Source of the DNA: JBJMLO01 sp045805265
Lineage (GTDB): Bacteria; Actinomycetota; UBA4738; JACQTL01
Reading direction: 5' to 3'
DNA length: 64,000 nucleotides
NCBI GenBank assembly: GCA_045805265.1
Contig: JBJMLO010000030.1
Location: forward strand, 124,001-188,000
This document shows positions 55,523-63,789 of this stretch, piece after piece. Numbering within the stretch: position 1 is the stretch's first letter; the number at the start of each line of letters is the position of its first letter. The notes under the pieces are model-generated. The model had not been told where the DNA came from and searched no databases. It worked only from the letters and a program-made list of their open reading frames with translations. A program made the translations under genes and the position numbers.

Positions 55523-56551
55523 ATGCGAAGGGGGAACACGGCTCGACTGGTGGCGGTGATGGCCGTGGCGCTGTCCGCGTGCGGAGGCGGAGGTGGCACT
55601 GCGGAATCGCCGAGGGACGCGGGATCGGCCTCGCGGGTCTCGGGGAGTGGGCCGGCGACCGTTTCGCCCTCCACCCCGTCGGCGCCGGCTGGCGTCGAGG
55701 GCTCGATCGACGTCGGGCTCGCGCCGGCGGACGTGGTGGTGGCCTTCGGGTCGGTGTGGGTGTCGCTGCACCACGCGGCGAGCGTCGTGCGGGTCGATCC
55801 CTCGACGCACGAGGTGATCGCGACCATCCCCGTCCACGAGCAGCCGGGCGGCATGGGGGTCGGGGCAGATGCGGTGTGGGTCATGAACTACGGCGACAAC
55901 AGCCTGACTCGCATCGAGCCCGGCACGAACGACGCGACCACGTTTCCGCTGTCGGTGCAGGAAGCGTGCTACGCCCCCCTCGTCACGCCGCACCTCCTGC
56001 TCGTGCACGATTGCGGCGGCCAGGTCCTGGTGGGGGTGGACCCCGGGACGGGTCGGACGATCGGTCCTCTTCCGGACGACGTTCAAGCGACCTGCGGTCG
56101 TCGGCGGGGCGGTGCCATCGCGCTCGTCGGCAACGGTCAGCTCGTCAGGGTCGACGCGAGGACGGGACGCGTCTTGGACAGGAAACCCGGTGCGACGGTC
56201 ATGTGCACGGATACCAAGGGCGTGCGCGGCGACCAGGTCTGGGCCGGCAGCGGCGACGACCCCACCGCGGTGACCGGGACCGTGTCGGTCGTCTCGCTCG
56301 AGACGGGGGACGTCGAGCAGACCGTCGAGGTGGGGCGGGGGCCCGACACGTTCGCGGCCGACGACGCGGTCTGGGTCCGGGAGCTGAACGCGCACCAGGT
56401 CCAGCGAATCGACCCGGCCTCCTTCCAGGTGACGGCCACCATCCCGTACCCCGACGAGGTGGACTCCGGCGAGTTCGCGGTGGGGTTCGGTGCGGCGTGG
56501 CTGGCGGATTTCGCGAACGACCGCCTCGTGCGCGTCGCCCTCCCCGACTGA
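55523..56551 (+). CDS. Propeller-like (YVTN-type) lipoprotein
   Basis: 342 residues. Signal MRRGNTARLVAVMAVALSAC with lipobox, a Ser/Pro linker, then repeats of the 7-bladed YVTN/NHL style: VVVAFGSVWVSLHHAASVVR, VDPSTHEVIATIPVHEQPGG, GVGADAVWVMNYGDNSLTRI, EPGTNDATTFPL, RVDARTGRVLDRKP, VWVRELNAHQVQRIDPASFQ. Extracellular, membrane-anchored; probable ligand- or protein-binding role. ATG at 55523 behind GGAAGGGGGG; the frame extends far upstream through repeat DNA without coding signs. Function unknown. Confidence 0.82.
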   Translation: MRRGNTARLVAVMAVALSACGGGGGTAESPRDAGSASRVSGSGPATVSPSTPSAPAGVEGSIDVGLAPADVVVAFGSVWVSLHHAASVVRVDPSTHEVIATIPVHEQPGGMGVGADAVWVMNYGDNSLTRIEPGTNDATTFPLSVQEACYAPLVTPHLLLVHDCGGQVLVGVDPGTGRTIGPLPDDVQATCGRRRGGAIALVGNGQLVRVDARTGRVLDRKPGATVMCTDTKGVRGDQVWAGSGDDPTAVTGTVSVVSLETGDVEQTVEVGRGPDTFAADDAVWVRELNAHQVQRIDPASFQVTATIPYPDEVDSGEFAVGFGAAWLADFANDRLVRVALPD

Positions 56552-56623
56552 TCCCCGGTCCGAACGCGAGAGCACGGCCTCGCCCCGCCGGGGGCTTCCC
56601 GACCCCGGTAGGCTTCGCCGGCC

Positions 56624-57112
56624 ATGGCCGAATCCCAGGAGGCGCAGACGCCCGAGGCCGCCGGTGCGGACCACCCGAACCCGGCACCGCCGGGGTTGAC
56701 CTCGCAGGAGGCGGTCGCGATCGCCAGGGGGATCCAGGGGCCTTTGGTCGAGAAGCTCGGGATCGAGTTCCTGGAGTTCGGGCGGCGCCGGGTGCGGGCC
56801 CGGATGCCGGTCGCGGGGAACACGCAGCCGTACGGGCTCCTGCACGGCGGGGCGACGGCATCGCTCTGCGAGACGGCGGCGTCGGTGGGCACCGCGTTCC
56901 TGGTCGGGGTGGACAAGGTGTCGGTGGGCATCGACCTGTCGATCACGCACGTGCGGCCCGCGCGGGACGGGTGGGTCACGGTGACGGCGGTGCCGCTCCG
57001 GATCGGGCGGACCATCGCGCACTGGGAGATGAAGGTGCGCGACGACGAGGGCCGGCTGGTCGCGGTGTCTCGGCTGACGCTCGCGGTCCGCGAGTCGCCC
57101 GCGGCGCAGTGA
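56624..57112 (+). CDS. PaaI-like hotdog thioesterase
   Basis: 162 residues. After ~25 Pro/Ala-rich residues, the hotdog fold: GIQGPLVEKLGIEFLEFGRR, MPVAGNTQPYGLLHGGATAS with the HGG motif, LCETAASVGTAFLVG, SVGIDLSITHVRPARDGWVT, TIAHWEMKVRDDEGRLVAVS. Hydrolyses acyl- or aryl-CoA thioesters. ATG start 9 nt behind TAGGCT. Upstream is the propeller lipoprotein. Acyl specificity unknown. Confidence 0.9.
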   Translation: MAESQEAQTPEAAGADHPNPAPPGLTSQEAVAIARGIQGPLVEKLGIEFLEFGRRRVRARMPVAGNTQPYGLLHGGATASLCETAASVGTAFLVGVDKVSVGIDLSITHVRPARDGWVTVTAVPLRIGRTIAHWEMKVRDDEGRLVAVSRLTLAVRESPAAQ

Positions 57113-57149
57113 CATGCGCCCGCAGGCCGCCCCCGAGCATTGGACACCT

Positions 57150-57188
57150 GTGACATCGGTCGTTCGGCCGACGGCTTGCAAATGTCAC
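57150..57188. repeat. 7-bp inverted repeat after the thioesterase gene
   Basis: GTGACAT (57150-57156) and ATGTCAC (57182-57188) with a further GTCG/CGAC pairing inside. May be the thioesterase terminator or an operator. The following 57189-57480 shows no gene I can support. Confidence 0.35.
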
Positions 57189-57481
57189 TCTTTCGCGCCG
57201 ACTCCGTCGAGTCGCCTACCTGCGAGTCTTCGCGAGAGCCCTTGCGCCGCAACGGTTTCCGGCCGGTTGACAGGCCAGGTCGGCCTGGGTAGATTCGGCC
57301 CCGGTCCCGAGCGGCCGCAGGGATCGAGAGCCCGGAACGTCATCGGAAGCGACGGCGGCGAGGCCGAAGGACGTCAGTCCACCGGCAGTCCTCCAGGGGG
57401 GCGTGAGCTTCTCGGCGAGGTCGTTCGCCCGCACCGAAGACGCTCTCTCTCGGGAGTCCGGGTCGCTCGGGGCCACCTATT

Positions 57482-57558
57482 GGCGGACCGAGGTGCCGAG
57501 TAGAAAACGCTCACGTTTGGGGAAGGCGTGAGCGGGCCCAAAGGCACCTCGGTCCGTC
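57482..57558 (+). ncRNA. Candidate structured RNA element upstream of the cupredoxin gene
   Basis: Outer stem CGGACCGAGGTGCC (57484-57497) with GGCACCTCGGTCCG (57543-57556), perfect over 14 bp and extendable to 16. Inside it is a second perfect stem, CGCTCACG (57508-57515) with CGTGAGCG (57527-57534), and A-rich joints (GAGTAGAAAA, GGGCCCAAA). A short T-containing tail (TCTTTC) follows. It ends 70 nt before the cupredoxin start, whose own -10 is separate. May be a terminator of an unseen transcript, a riboregulator or a DNA structure. No known riboswitch class recognised. Confidence 0.35.
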
Positions 57559-57615
57559 TTTCGGGCCCACGCTTCCCGCCACCCGGCGCGACACTCCGAT
57601 CAGCTCGTTCTCCGG

Positions 57616-57621
57616 GATAAT
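57616..57621 (+). promoter_or_regulatory. -10 box GATAAT of the cupredoxin gene, leaderless-type
   Basis: GATAAT ends 6 nt (CCGGTC) before the GTG at 57628. Confidence 0.45.
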
Positions 57622-57627
57622 CCGGTC

Positions 57628-58053
57628 GTGGCGCCCAACCGGCTGGTCCTTACAACTGTGGCGATGTTCCTGCTCGCCGGGTGCGCGGCCGCCGGCGCCC
57701 ACCCCGGCTCCTCCACGACACCCGCCCGCCCGCCGTTCGTCCCGGTGGAGACGCCCCCGGAGCCGACCACCGGGCCGTTCGTCGTCGTCGCCGTGGACAA
57801 CCACTTCCACGACATCCACTACGCGGAACGCAACCCGATCTCCGAGGACCGCCCCTTCGTCGTGAAGAACGAGGGACGGAACCTCCACAACTTCACGGTG
57901 ATCGGGACGCACATCAGCATCGACATCCGCCCCGGACACCAGTTCACGTGGACCCGCCTGGGAGACCACCTCACCCCCGGGACCTACCAGGTGGTCTGCA
58001 AGTACCACACGTACGTGAACATGGGGGGCCACTTCACCGTCACCCGAGGGTGA
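57628..58053 (+). CDS. Small cupredoxin (plastocyanin-like) lipoprotein
   Basis: 141 residues. Signal with lipobox (LVLTTVAMFLLAGCAAAG), a Pro/Thr linker, then a single cupredoxin domain. Type 1 copper ligands: His in EGRNLHNFTVIG, and Cys, His and Met in VVCKYHTYVNMGGHF (C-x2-H-x4-M). Membrane-anchored electron carrier or copper-binding protein. GTG start 6 nt behind GATAAT. Its stop directly abuts the stop of the ABC ATPase gene on the other strand, leaving no terminator. Confidence 0.88.
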   Translation: MAPNRLVLTTVAMFLLAGCAAAGAHPGSSTTPARPPFVPVETPPEPTTGPFVVVAVDNHFHDIHYAERNPISEDRPFVVKNEGRNLHNFTVIGTHISIDIRPGHQFTWTRLGDHLTPGTYQVVCKYHTYVNMGGHFTVTRG

Positions 58054-58830
58054 CTACAGCACGCTCTTCAGGAACCGCTGCGTCCGTTCCTGCTCGGGGC
58101 TGGCGAGGACGGTGCGGGGCTCCCCCGACTCCACCACCTCCCCCTCGTCCATGAAGATCAGCTTGGTTCCGACCTCCCGGGCGAACCCCATCTCGTGTGT
58201 GACCACCATCATGGTCATCCCCGCCTCGGCCAGGTCCCGCATGACCTCCAGGACCTCGCCGACGAGCTCCGGGTCGAGCGCGGAGGTCACCTCGTCGAAC
58301 AGCAGGAGCGAGGGCTGCATGGCCAGCGCGCGGGCGATCGCCACGCGTTGCTGCTGGCCACCCGACAGCGCGCCCGGGTAGGCGTCGGCCTTGTGCGCCA
58401 GCCCGACGCCCTCCAGCTGTTCCATGGCCCGGGACCTGGCCGCCTCGCTGTTCATGCCCAACACCTTCTCCAGGGCCACCGTGATGTTGGCGATGGCCGT
58501 CTTGTGCGGGAACAGGTTGAAGGCCTGGAAGACGATGCCCATGTGCGTGCGCATCTCGTCGAGATCGGTGCGGATGTCCGTGAGGTCCTGGCCCCGGAAC
58601 CACACCTCTCCCTGGCTCGGAGTCTCCAGCAGGTTCACGCAACGCAGGAGGGTGGACTTCCCCGACCCCGACGGCCCGATCACGACCTGGACCTCGCCCC
58701 GCTCCAGGGTGAGGTCGATGCCCTTGAGCACGTGGTGCTTGCCGAACCACTTGTGCAGCCGCTCGACCCGGACGAGCGCGCGATCCGCCGGGCCGTGCGC
58801 ACCGAGGTGTCGAGTGGCGGGATCGGTCAC
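58054..58830 (-). CDS. Polar amino-acid ABC transporter ATP-binding protein (second cassette)
   Basis: 258 residues. Walker A GPSGSGKSTLLRCVNLLETP, Q-loop GIVFQAFNLFPHKTAIANIT, signature LSGGQQQRVAIARALAM, Walker B LLLFDEVTSALDPELVGEVL, H-loop THEMGFAREVGTKL. Closely resembles the ATPase at 38254-39018. GTG overlapping the permease stop. Last gene of the liv/polar run. Confidence 0.94.
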   Translation of the reverse strand: MTDPATRHLGAHGPADRALVRVERLHKWFGKHHVLKGIDLTLERGEVQVVIGPSGSGKSTLLRCVNLLETPSQGEVWFRGQDLTDIRTDLDEMRTHMGIVFQAFNLFPHKTAIANITVALEKVLGMNSEAARSRAMEQLEGVGLAHKADAYPGALSGGQQQRVAIARALAMQPSLLLFDEVTSALDPELVGEVLEVMRDLAEAGMTMMVVTHEMGFAREVGTKLIFMDEGEVVESGEPRTVLASPEQERTQRFLKSVL

Positions 58831-59981
58831 TGCCCGAACCCTCCGGAGACCCCGACGAGGCCGCTGCGCAGGCGCCGCTCGGCGAAGTTGACGATGCCGA
58901 TCAACGGCAGCGTGATCGCGAGGTACCCGAGGGCGGCCCCGACGAACGACGTCGCGCTGAACGTCTCCGAGTAGATGTTCTGTGACGTGACGTAGATCTC
59001 GTACTGGCTGGCGGCGAGCCCGAGGGCCAGCACCAGCGAGGTGTCCTTGATCAGGATCACGAACTCGTTCAGCAGCGGCGGGATGACCCGCCGGACCGCC
59101 TGGGGCACCACGACGTATCGCATGGACTGGAGGTAGGTCATGCCGAGGCCGCGCGCGGCCTCGATCTGCCCTCGTTCGATGGACTGGATGCCGGCACGGA
59201 AGACCTCTGCTGCGTACGCCCCGGTGTTCAACGCGAACACGATGGTGGCCGCGACGAACGGATTCGGGTTCCACCCGAAGCCGAGGAACAGCCCGTAGTA
59301 GAAGAACGACAGCTGCCAGATGAGGGGCGTGCCCCGGAAGAAGTTGATGTAGCCGCGGGCGGGAGCCCGCACCACGCGGCGGGCCGACAGAGCCAGCAGC
59401 GAGAGGACGATGCCCAGGACGATGCCCCCGGCCTCCCCTCCCAGGGCCATGATCAGGGTGTTCTTGGCGCCCCGGACGAAGTCGCCGATGTGTCCGCCCA
59501 GGATGGGGAACTCCAGATCGTTCTTGGCGAAGTTGAGGAACTGCCGGCTGGAGCTGAACCACCACAGCAGGACCGAGGCGGTCACCGCGTGGATGCCCAG
59601 GATCGCCCCGTCGAACGCGTGGTCGCGCTTCCGGCGCGTGTCCATCCTCCGGTAGACGGAGAACCCGGCCACGATCACGGCCAGGCCGAGGAGGATCGAC
59701 ACCGCCAGCACGATCCGCTCCTCGGGGGACCGGAGGCCCTCGACGATGTGGCAGACCCCGGCCGCATCAGGGCCGAGCCGGTCGATGCCCACGGAGACGC
59801 AGTCCTGCGACAGCGGCGGCCCGACGACCGCATAGTCGACCTGGATGACCACTGTGCCGAGGCCCATGACGAGCAGCGCCACGAGGCCCACCGCGAAGAT
59901 GGTCGCGGGGAGCGGGCCGGTGGGCCCCCGCACGTCGGGCGGGCCCTCGGCGGTGGCCTTCGGGGCCGTGGAGACTGCCAT
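58827..59981 (-). CDS. Polar amino-acid ABC transporter permease, extended
   Basis: 384 residues, longer than the usual ~220-300. N-terminal helix ~28-50 (ATIFAVGLVALLVMGLGTVV), an external loop with two Cys (LSQDCVSVG, AAGVCHIVEG), helices ~95-115 and ~130-150, then the transport domain: GGHIGDFVRGAKNTLIMALG, RGYINFFRGTPLIWQLSFFY, AYAAEVFRAGIQSIERGQIE, AARGLGMTYLQSMRYVVVPQ. The additional helices resemble those of GltK/AapQ-like long permeases. ATG with GGAGGG upstream. Confidence 0.92.
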   Translation of the reverse strand: MAVSTAPKATAEGPPDVRGPTGPLPATIFAVGLVALLVMGLGTVVIQVDYAVVGPPLSQDCVSVGIDRLGPDAAGVCHIVEGLRSPEERIVLAVSILLGLAVIVAGFSVYRRMDTRRKRDHAFDGAILGIHAVTASVLLWWFSSSRQFLNFAKNDLEFPILGGHIGDFVRGAKNTLIMALGGEAGGIVLGIVLSLLALSARRVVRAPARGYINFFRGTPLIWQLSFFYYGLFLGFGWNPNPFVAATIVFALNTGAYAAEVFRAGIQSIERGQIEAARGLGMTYLQSMRYVVVPQAVRRVIPPLLNEFVILIKDTSLVLALGLAASQYEIYVTSQNIYSETFSATSFVGAALGYLAITLPLIGIVNFAERRLRSGLVGVSGGFGQ

Positions 59982-60007
59982 GGGATCCCTCCTTCGCGCC
60001 CCCGCAA

Positions 60008-60048
60008 CGCCGTGGGGTCCGCGCCCTCTCGGCACGGACCCCACGGCG
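60008..60048 (-). promoter_or_regulatory. Intercistronic hairpin, binding protein to permease
   Basis: Perfect 14-bp stem CGCCGTGGGGTCCG (60008-60021) with CGGACCCCACGGCG (60035-60048), 13-nt loop, in the 79-bp gap after the binding-protein gene. No T-run; same position as the oppA hairpin. Confidence 0.6.
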
Positions 60049-60060
60049 GCGGCAGGCTGG

Positions 60061-60963
60061 CTAGCTGGTCGGCTTGAACTCCGGGGGGAGCGGCAGGGTC
60101 GGGAAGTACTTCTTGAAGACCATCGCGTACGTGCCGTCGGCGATGAGGTCGTGCAGGGCGCCGTCGACCGCGGGCTTCAGGTCGGGATTGTTCGGGTTCA
60201 GCGCGATCCCGTAGTGCTCTCCCGTCTCGATGGGCTCCACGACCTTCAGCGATGGACGCTTCTCCGCCTCCGCCAGGGAAGAGGGCTCGTCGTTGACGAT
60301 CCCCACGGTCCGGCCCGCCTCGAGGTCCGTGAACGCGTCGGTGATGCCGGTGTAGGTACGGACCTGGATCCCCTTGGGGGCCAGATTCGTCTCGGCCCAG
60401 TCCTTGCCGGTCGTCCCTTTCTGGACCCCGACCGTGTCGCCTGACTTCAGGTCGTCCGTGGTCTTGATGTCCGGCGTCTTGGCGGTGTTCACCGTGAGCG
60501 ACTGGCGTGAGTCGTAGTACGGGTCGGAGAAGTCCACGATCCGCGCGCGCTCCGGCGTGATCGTCGAGGCCGCCGCCACCGCGTCGAACTTCTTCCCGGT
60601 GGCGAGGGCGGTGAAGATCGTGTCGAAGTTCGCCTTCACCCACGTGACGTACGGAGGCGGCAGGCCAAGACGCTTCCCGATCTGCTGCATGATCTCGACG
60701 TCGAACCCCACGAGGTGCCCGTTCTTGTAGAACTCGAAGGGCGCGTAGTCGAGGCAGCTTCCGACCGTGAGCGTCCCCGGCTTCAGCAGGGTCAGCTGTG
60801 GCGCTGTAGGGCTCGAGCCCGCCGACGCCGACGCCGGCGCGCTCGGCCCGGCCGGCGGTGATCCACCGCCCGTCGTACCCGACTTCTTGGCGCAGGCCGC
60901 GCCCACCACCGACAGGGCCAGCACGACCGCCAGCACCGCGACGAACCGCCTTCGCATCACCAT
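60061..60963 (-). CDS. Amino-acid-binding lipoprotein (second polar cassette)
   Basis: 300 residues. Signal MVMRRRFVAVLAVVLALSVV ends in a lipobox (GAAC), Ser/Pro/Ala linker, then the family 3 fold: LTVGSCLDYAPFEFYKNGHL, VGFDVEIMQQIGKRLGL, KFDAVAAASTITPERARIVD, FSDPYYDSRQSLTVNT, GVQKGTTGKDWAETNL, VNDEPSSLAEA. The FSDPYYDSRQSL and Asp/Arg pattern is usual for polar or basic amino acids. AAGGGGA precedes the ATG. It starts 37 bp after livF, so may be co-transcribed with the liv genes. Confidence 0.94.
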   Translation of the reverse strand: MVMRRRFVAVLAVVLALSVVGAACAKKSGTTGGGSPPAGPSAPASASAGSSPTAPQLTLLKPGTLTVGSCLDYAPFEFYKNGHLVGFDVEIMQQIGKRLGLPPPYVTWVKANFDTIFTALATGKKFDAVAAASTITPERARIVDFSDPYYDSRQSLTVNTAKTPDIKTTDDLKSGDTVGVQKGTTGKDWAETNLAPKGIQVRTYTGITDAFTDLEAGRTVGIVNDEPSSLAEAEKRPSLKVVEPIETGEHYGIALNPNNPDLKPAVDGALHDLIADGTYAMVFKKYFPTLPLPPEFKPTS

Positions 60964-61000
60964 GTCCCCTTGCTCCCCTCAGCCAAGCGGGCCTCCGCCG

Positions 61001-61732
61001 TCACTCCTCGCCGAGATACGCCTTCCGGACCTCGTCGTTGCCGAGCAGGCTCTTCGCCGAGTCCTCGAGGACGATGTTGCCGGACTCGATCACGTAGCCC
61101 CGGTGCGCGACCGTCAGCGCCATGTGGGCATTCTGCTCGATGAGCAGCACGGTCGTGCCCTGGTCGTTGATCTCCTTCACGATCTCGAAGATCTTCTCCA
61201 CCAGCATGGGCGCCAGGCCCATGGACGGCTCGTCGAGCATCAGGACGACCGGCCTCGTCATCAGGGCCCGGCCGATCGCGAGCATCTGCTGCTGCCCGCC
61301 GGAGAGCGTCCCGCCGGACTGGTCCCGGCGCTCCTTCAACACGGGGAACAGCGTGTACACGCGCTCGAACGCCTCGTCCACCGCGCCCCTCGAGGACTTC
61401 CCGTCCTTCCCCGCGCCGGCGTACAGCCCCATGGCCAGGTTCTCCCGGACCGTCATCCTCCCGAAGATCCGCCGTCCCTCGGGCGCGTGCCCCAGGCCCA
61501 TGGACACGACCTTGTGCGCGGCCATCCCGTCGATCCGGCGCCCCTCGAACGTGATGGTCCCCGCCGTGGGCCGCTTGAGCCCCGAGATGGTCTTGAGCGT
61601 GGTGGTCTTCCCCGCCCCGTTGGCCCCGATCATCGTGACGATCTCCCCCCGCTCGATCCGGAGGTCGATCCCCTTCACCGCCTCGATCCCGCCGTAGTGC
61701 ACGTGGACGTCCGTCAGCTCGAGGAGTGGCAT
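61001..61732 (-). CDS. livF: Branched-chain amino-acid ABC transporter ATPase LivF
   Basis: 243 residues. LLELTDVHVHYGGIEAVKGI, Walker A GANGAGKTTTLKTISGLKRP, GLGHAPEGRRIFGRMTVREN, signature LSGGQQQMLAIGRALM, Walker B VLMLDEPSMGLAPMLVEKIF, IEQNAHMAL: diagnostic of LivF. Its ATG shares a base with the livG stop (TGATG). Confidence 0.95.
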   Translation of the reverse strand: MPLLELTDVHVHYGGIEAVKGIDLRIERGEIVTMIGANGAGKTTTLKTISGLKRPTAGTITFEGRRIDGMAAHKVVSMGLGHAPEGRRIFGRMTVRENLAMGLYAGAGKDGKSSRGAVDEAFERVYTLFPVLKERRDQSGGTLSGGQQQMLAIGRALMTRPVVLMLDEPSMGLAPMLVEKIFEIVKEINDQGTTVLLIEQNAHMALTVAHRGYVIESGNIVLEDSAKSLLGNDEVRKAYLGEE

Positions 61733-62610
61733 CAGAGCCCTCCCTCCGCTTCGTCTTCTGCACGGCGCGAGTCGCCCGCGTCGGCCTCGTCCTCGTCGCG
61801 GCCCGGGGCCGCCGAGCGGCCCAGGTAGGCCTCCACGACCCGGGGGTCGCGCCGGACCTCGGCCGGAGGGCCCTCGGCGATCTTCTCCCCGAAGTCGAGC
61901 ACCGTGATCCGGTGGGAGATCCCCATGACGACCTTCATGTCGTGCTCGATGAGCAGGATCGTGACGCCGAGGTCGCTGACCTGTTCGATCAACGTCATGA
62001 GGTCGGACTTCTCAGCCGGGTTCATCCCCGCGGCGGGCTCGTCCAGCAGCAGCAGGGAGGGCCCGGTGCCCATGGCCCGGGCGATCTCCAGCCGGCGCTG
62101 GTCCCCGTAGGCGAGGTTCTTGGCCAGCTCGTTGGCGTACCGCCCGATGCCCACGAACTTCAGCAGCTCGACGGCCCGGTCCCGGGCCACGGCCTCCTCG
62201 CGCCGCTGAACGCCCGTCCGGAGCATGGCCCGGCTCACCCCGGTCCGGCTGTGGGCGTCGACGCCGGCCATGACGTTCTCGAGCGCCGTCATGTTGGCGA
62301 ACAGGCGGATGTTCTGGAACGTCCTGCCGATGCCGAGACGGGTGATCTGGTACGGGCGCAGCCGCCGGCGGGCCAGCGGGAACCCCGGTACCCGGACCGG
62401 CTCCAGCAGCTCGCGATCCCGGAACCTGATCGAGCCCGACGTCGGGGGGTAGATGCCGGTGACCATGTTGAAGAACGTGGTCTTGCCGGCACCGTTGGGC
62501 CCGATCAGGCTGAAGATCTCGCCCTCGTCGATGCTCAGGCTGACGCTCGACAAGGCGCGCAGGCCGCCGAAGTCCTTCGTGACCCCCTTCGCCTCGAGGA
62601 TGGCCGTCAC
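61732..62610 (-). CDS. livG: Branched-chain amino-acid ABC transporter ATPase LivG
   Basis: 292 residues. VTKDFGGLRALSSVSLSIDE, Walker A GPNGAGKTTFFNMVTGIYPP, ITRLGIGRTFQNIRLFANMT, LAYGDQRRLEIARAMGTGPS (signature YGDQRR in place of SGGQ, normal for LivG), LLLLDEPAAGMNPAEK, IEHDMKVVM. Ends with a ~25-residue Asp/Glu-rich tail not in typical LivG. GTG overlaps the livM stop. Confidence 0.95.
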   Translation of the reverse strand: MTAILEAKGVTKDFGGLRALSSVSLSIDEGEIFSLIGPNGAGKTTFFNMVTGIYPPTSGSIRFRDRELLEPVRVPGFPLARRRLRPYQITRLGIGRTFQNIRLFANMTALENVMAGVDAHSRTGVSRAMLRTGVQRREEAVARDRAVELLKFVGIGRYANELAKNLAYGDQRRLEIARAMGTGPSLLLLDEPAAGMNPAEKSDLMTLIEQVSDLGVTILLIEHDMKVVMGISHRITVLDFGEKIAEGPPAEVRRDPRVVEAYLGRSAAPGRDEDEADAGDSRRAEDEAEGGL

Positions 62611-63785
62611 CGAGCGTGCTCCTGGACCTCGTACACCGAGGCGTCGTGCACCTCGGCCCCGGTGAGCTCGGCCGCACGGCGCCTGCTGGGGACCAGCCCC
62701 TGGGGCCGAATGATCATCATGACGACCAGGACCGCCCCGAACACCAGCAGGCGGGCGTCGGACAGGAACCGCAGCTGTTCCGGTAAGAAGATGATCAGGG
62801 CCGCCCCCAGGATGGGGCCGGCGATGCCGCCCATCCCCCCCAGCACGACCATCGACAGGATGATCACCGACCCGAAGTCCACGTTGAACAGCGTGAAGGT
62901 GTCGGGGCTGATGAACGCGATCTGGCTGGCATAGATCACGCCTCCCAGGGAGGCCACCGCCGCGCCCATGGCGAATGCCAGCAGCTTCATCCGGACCGTG
63001 GGGATGCCCATCGCGGCCGCCGCCAGCTCGTCCTCCCGGATGGCCGCCCACGCCCGGCCCACCCGGGAGTCGTTGAGCCGACGCAACAGGAAGATCCACA
63101 GGACGATGATCCCCAGCAACAGATAGTAGTAGGGGGGGTTGCTCACCCCGAAGTCGTAGTGCAGCCCCCCAAGGGCGATGACCGGGTGCGGGATGTCGTT
63201 GACGCCCTGGGCGCCGTTGTCGAACGAGTCCAGGTTGTTCGCGGTGATCCGGACGATCTCCCCGAACCCGAGCGTCACGATGGCCAGGTAGTCGCCGCGC
63301 AGCCGCAGCGTGGGGGCGCCCAGGAGGACCCCCGACAGGACCGCGATGCCCAGGGCCAGGAAGAAGAAGAACCAGAAGTACTGGTGCCACACCGGCGCCG
63401 GTGGGAACGGCCCCGAGGGGTGGGCGAACACCGCGACCGCCCGGGAGGCGGAACCGCTCAGCACGGCGAACGCGTAGGCGCCGACCGCGAAGAACGCCAC
63501 GTATCCCAGGTCGAGCAGGCCGGCGAATCCCACGACCACGTTCAGCCCGAGGGCGAGGAGCGCGGCGATCCCGATCTTGGTGAGGATCTGCGTGTAGTAC
63601 GCGTAGTTCGCCGTGACGTACGGCAGGATCGTCGGCAGCAGCGCCGCGAGCGCGACGAAGGCGACGTTCAGGCCGATCCGGACGCCCCGGGGGGCGTTCC
63701 GATAGCGCTCACCGACGGCGGCCATCGCCCCCTTCACGGACTGCACGGGCCGCCGCCAGGGGGCCACCGAGGATCCGCCTGGCAT
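62607..63785 (-). CDS. livM: Branched-chain amino-acid ABC transporter permease LivM
   Basis: 392 residues, about nine membrane helices. YAYYTQILTKIGIAALLALG, LNVVVGFAGLLDLGYVAFFA, LRLRGDYLAIVTLGFGEIVR, NSRVGRAWAAIREDELAAAA-like (DSRVGRAWAAIREDELAAAA), VVLGGMGGIAGPILGAALII, all LivM marks. GGAGGGTAG before the ATG. Overlaps livG by 4 bp. Confidence 0.95.
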   Translation of the reverse strand: MPGGSSVAPWRRPVQSVKGAMAAVGERYRNAPRGVRIGLNVAFVALAALLPTILPYVTANYAYYTQILTKIGIAALLALGLNVVVGFAGLLDLGYVAFFAVGAYAFAVLSGSASRAVAVFAHPSGPFPPAPVWHQYFWFFFFLALGIAVLSGVLLGAPTLRLRGDYLAIVTLGFGEIVRITANNLDSFDNGAQGVNDIPHPVIALGGLHYDFGVSNPPYYYLLLGIIVLWIFLLRRLNDSRVGRAWAAIREDELAAAAMGIPTVRMKLLAFAMGAAVASLGGVIYASQIAFISPDTFTLFNVDFGSVIILSMVVLGGMGGIAGPILGAALIIFLPEQLRFLSDARLLVFGAVLVVMMIIRPQGLVPSRRRAAELTGAEVHDASVYEVQEHAR

Positions 63786-63789
63786 GTCG

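Noticed and set aside
57114..57503. Possible 129-residue protein after the thioesterase
   Set aside because: No ribosome site or TANNNT box at the start, composition lacks any pattern, and the region contains inverted repeats. The overlapping minus-strand frame 57216-57476 is equally unsupported.
57190..57620. RNase P RNA, tmRNA or a known riboswitch in the 515-bp gap
   Set aside because: None of the conserved sequence blocks of these RNAs could be found on either strand; only unassigned stems are present.
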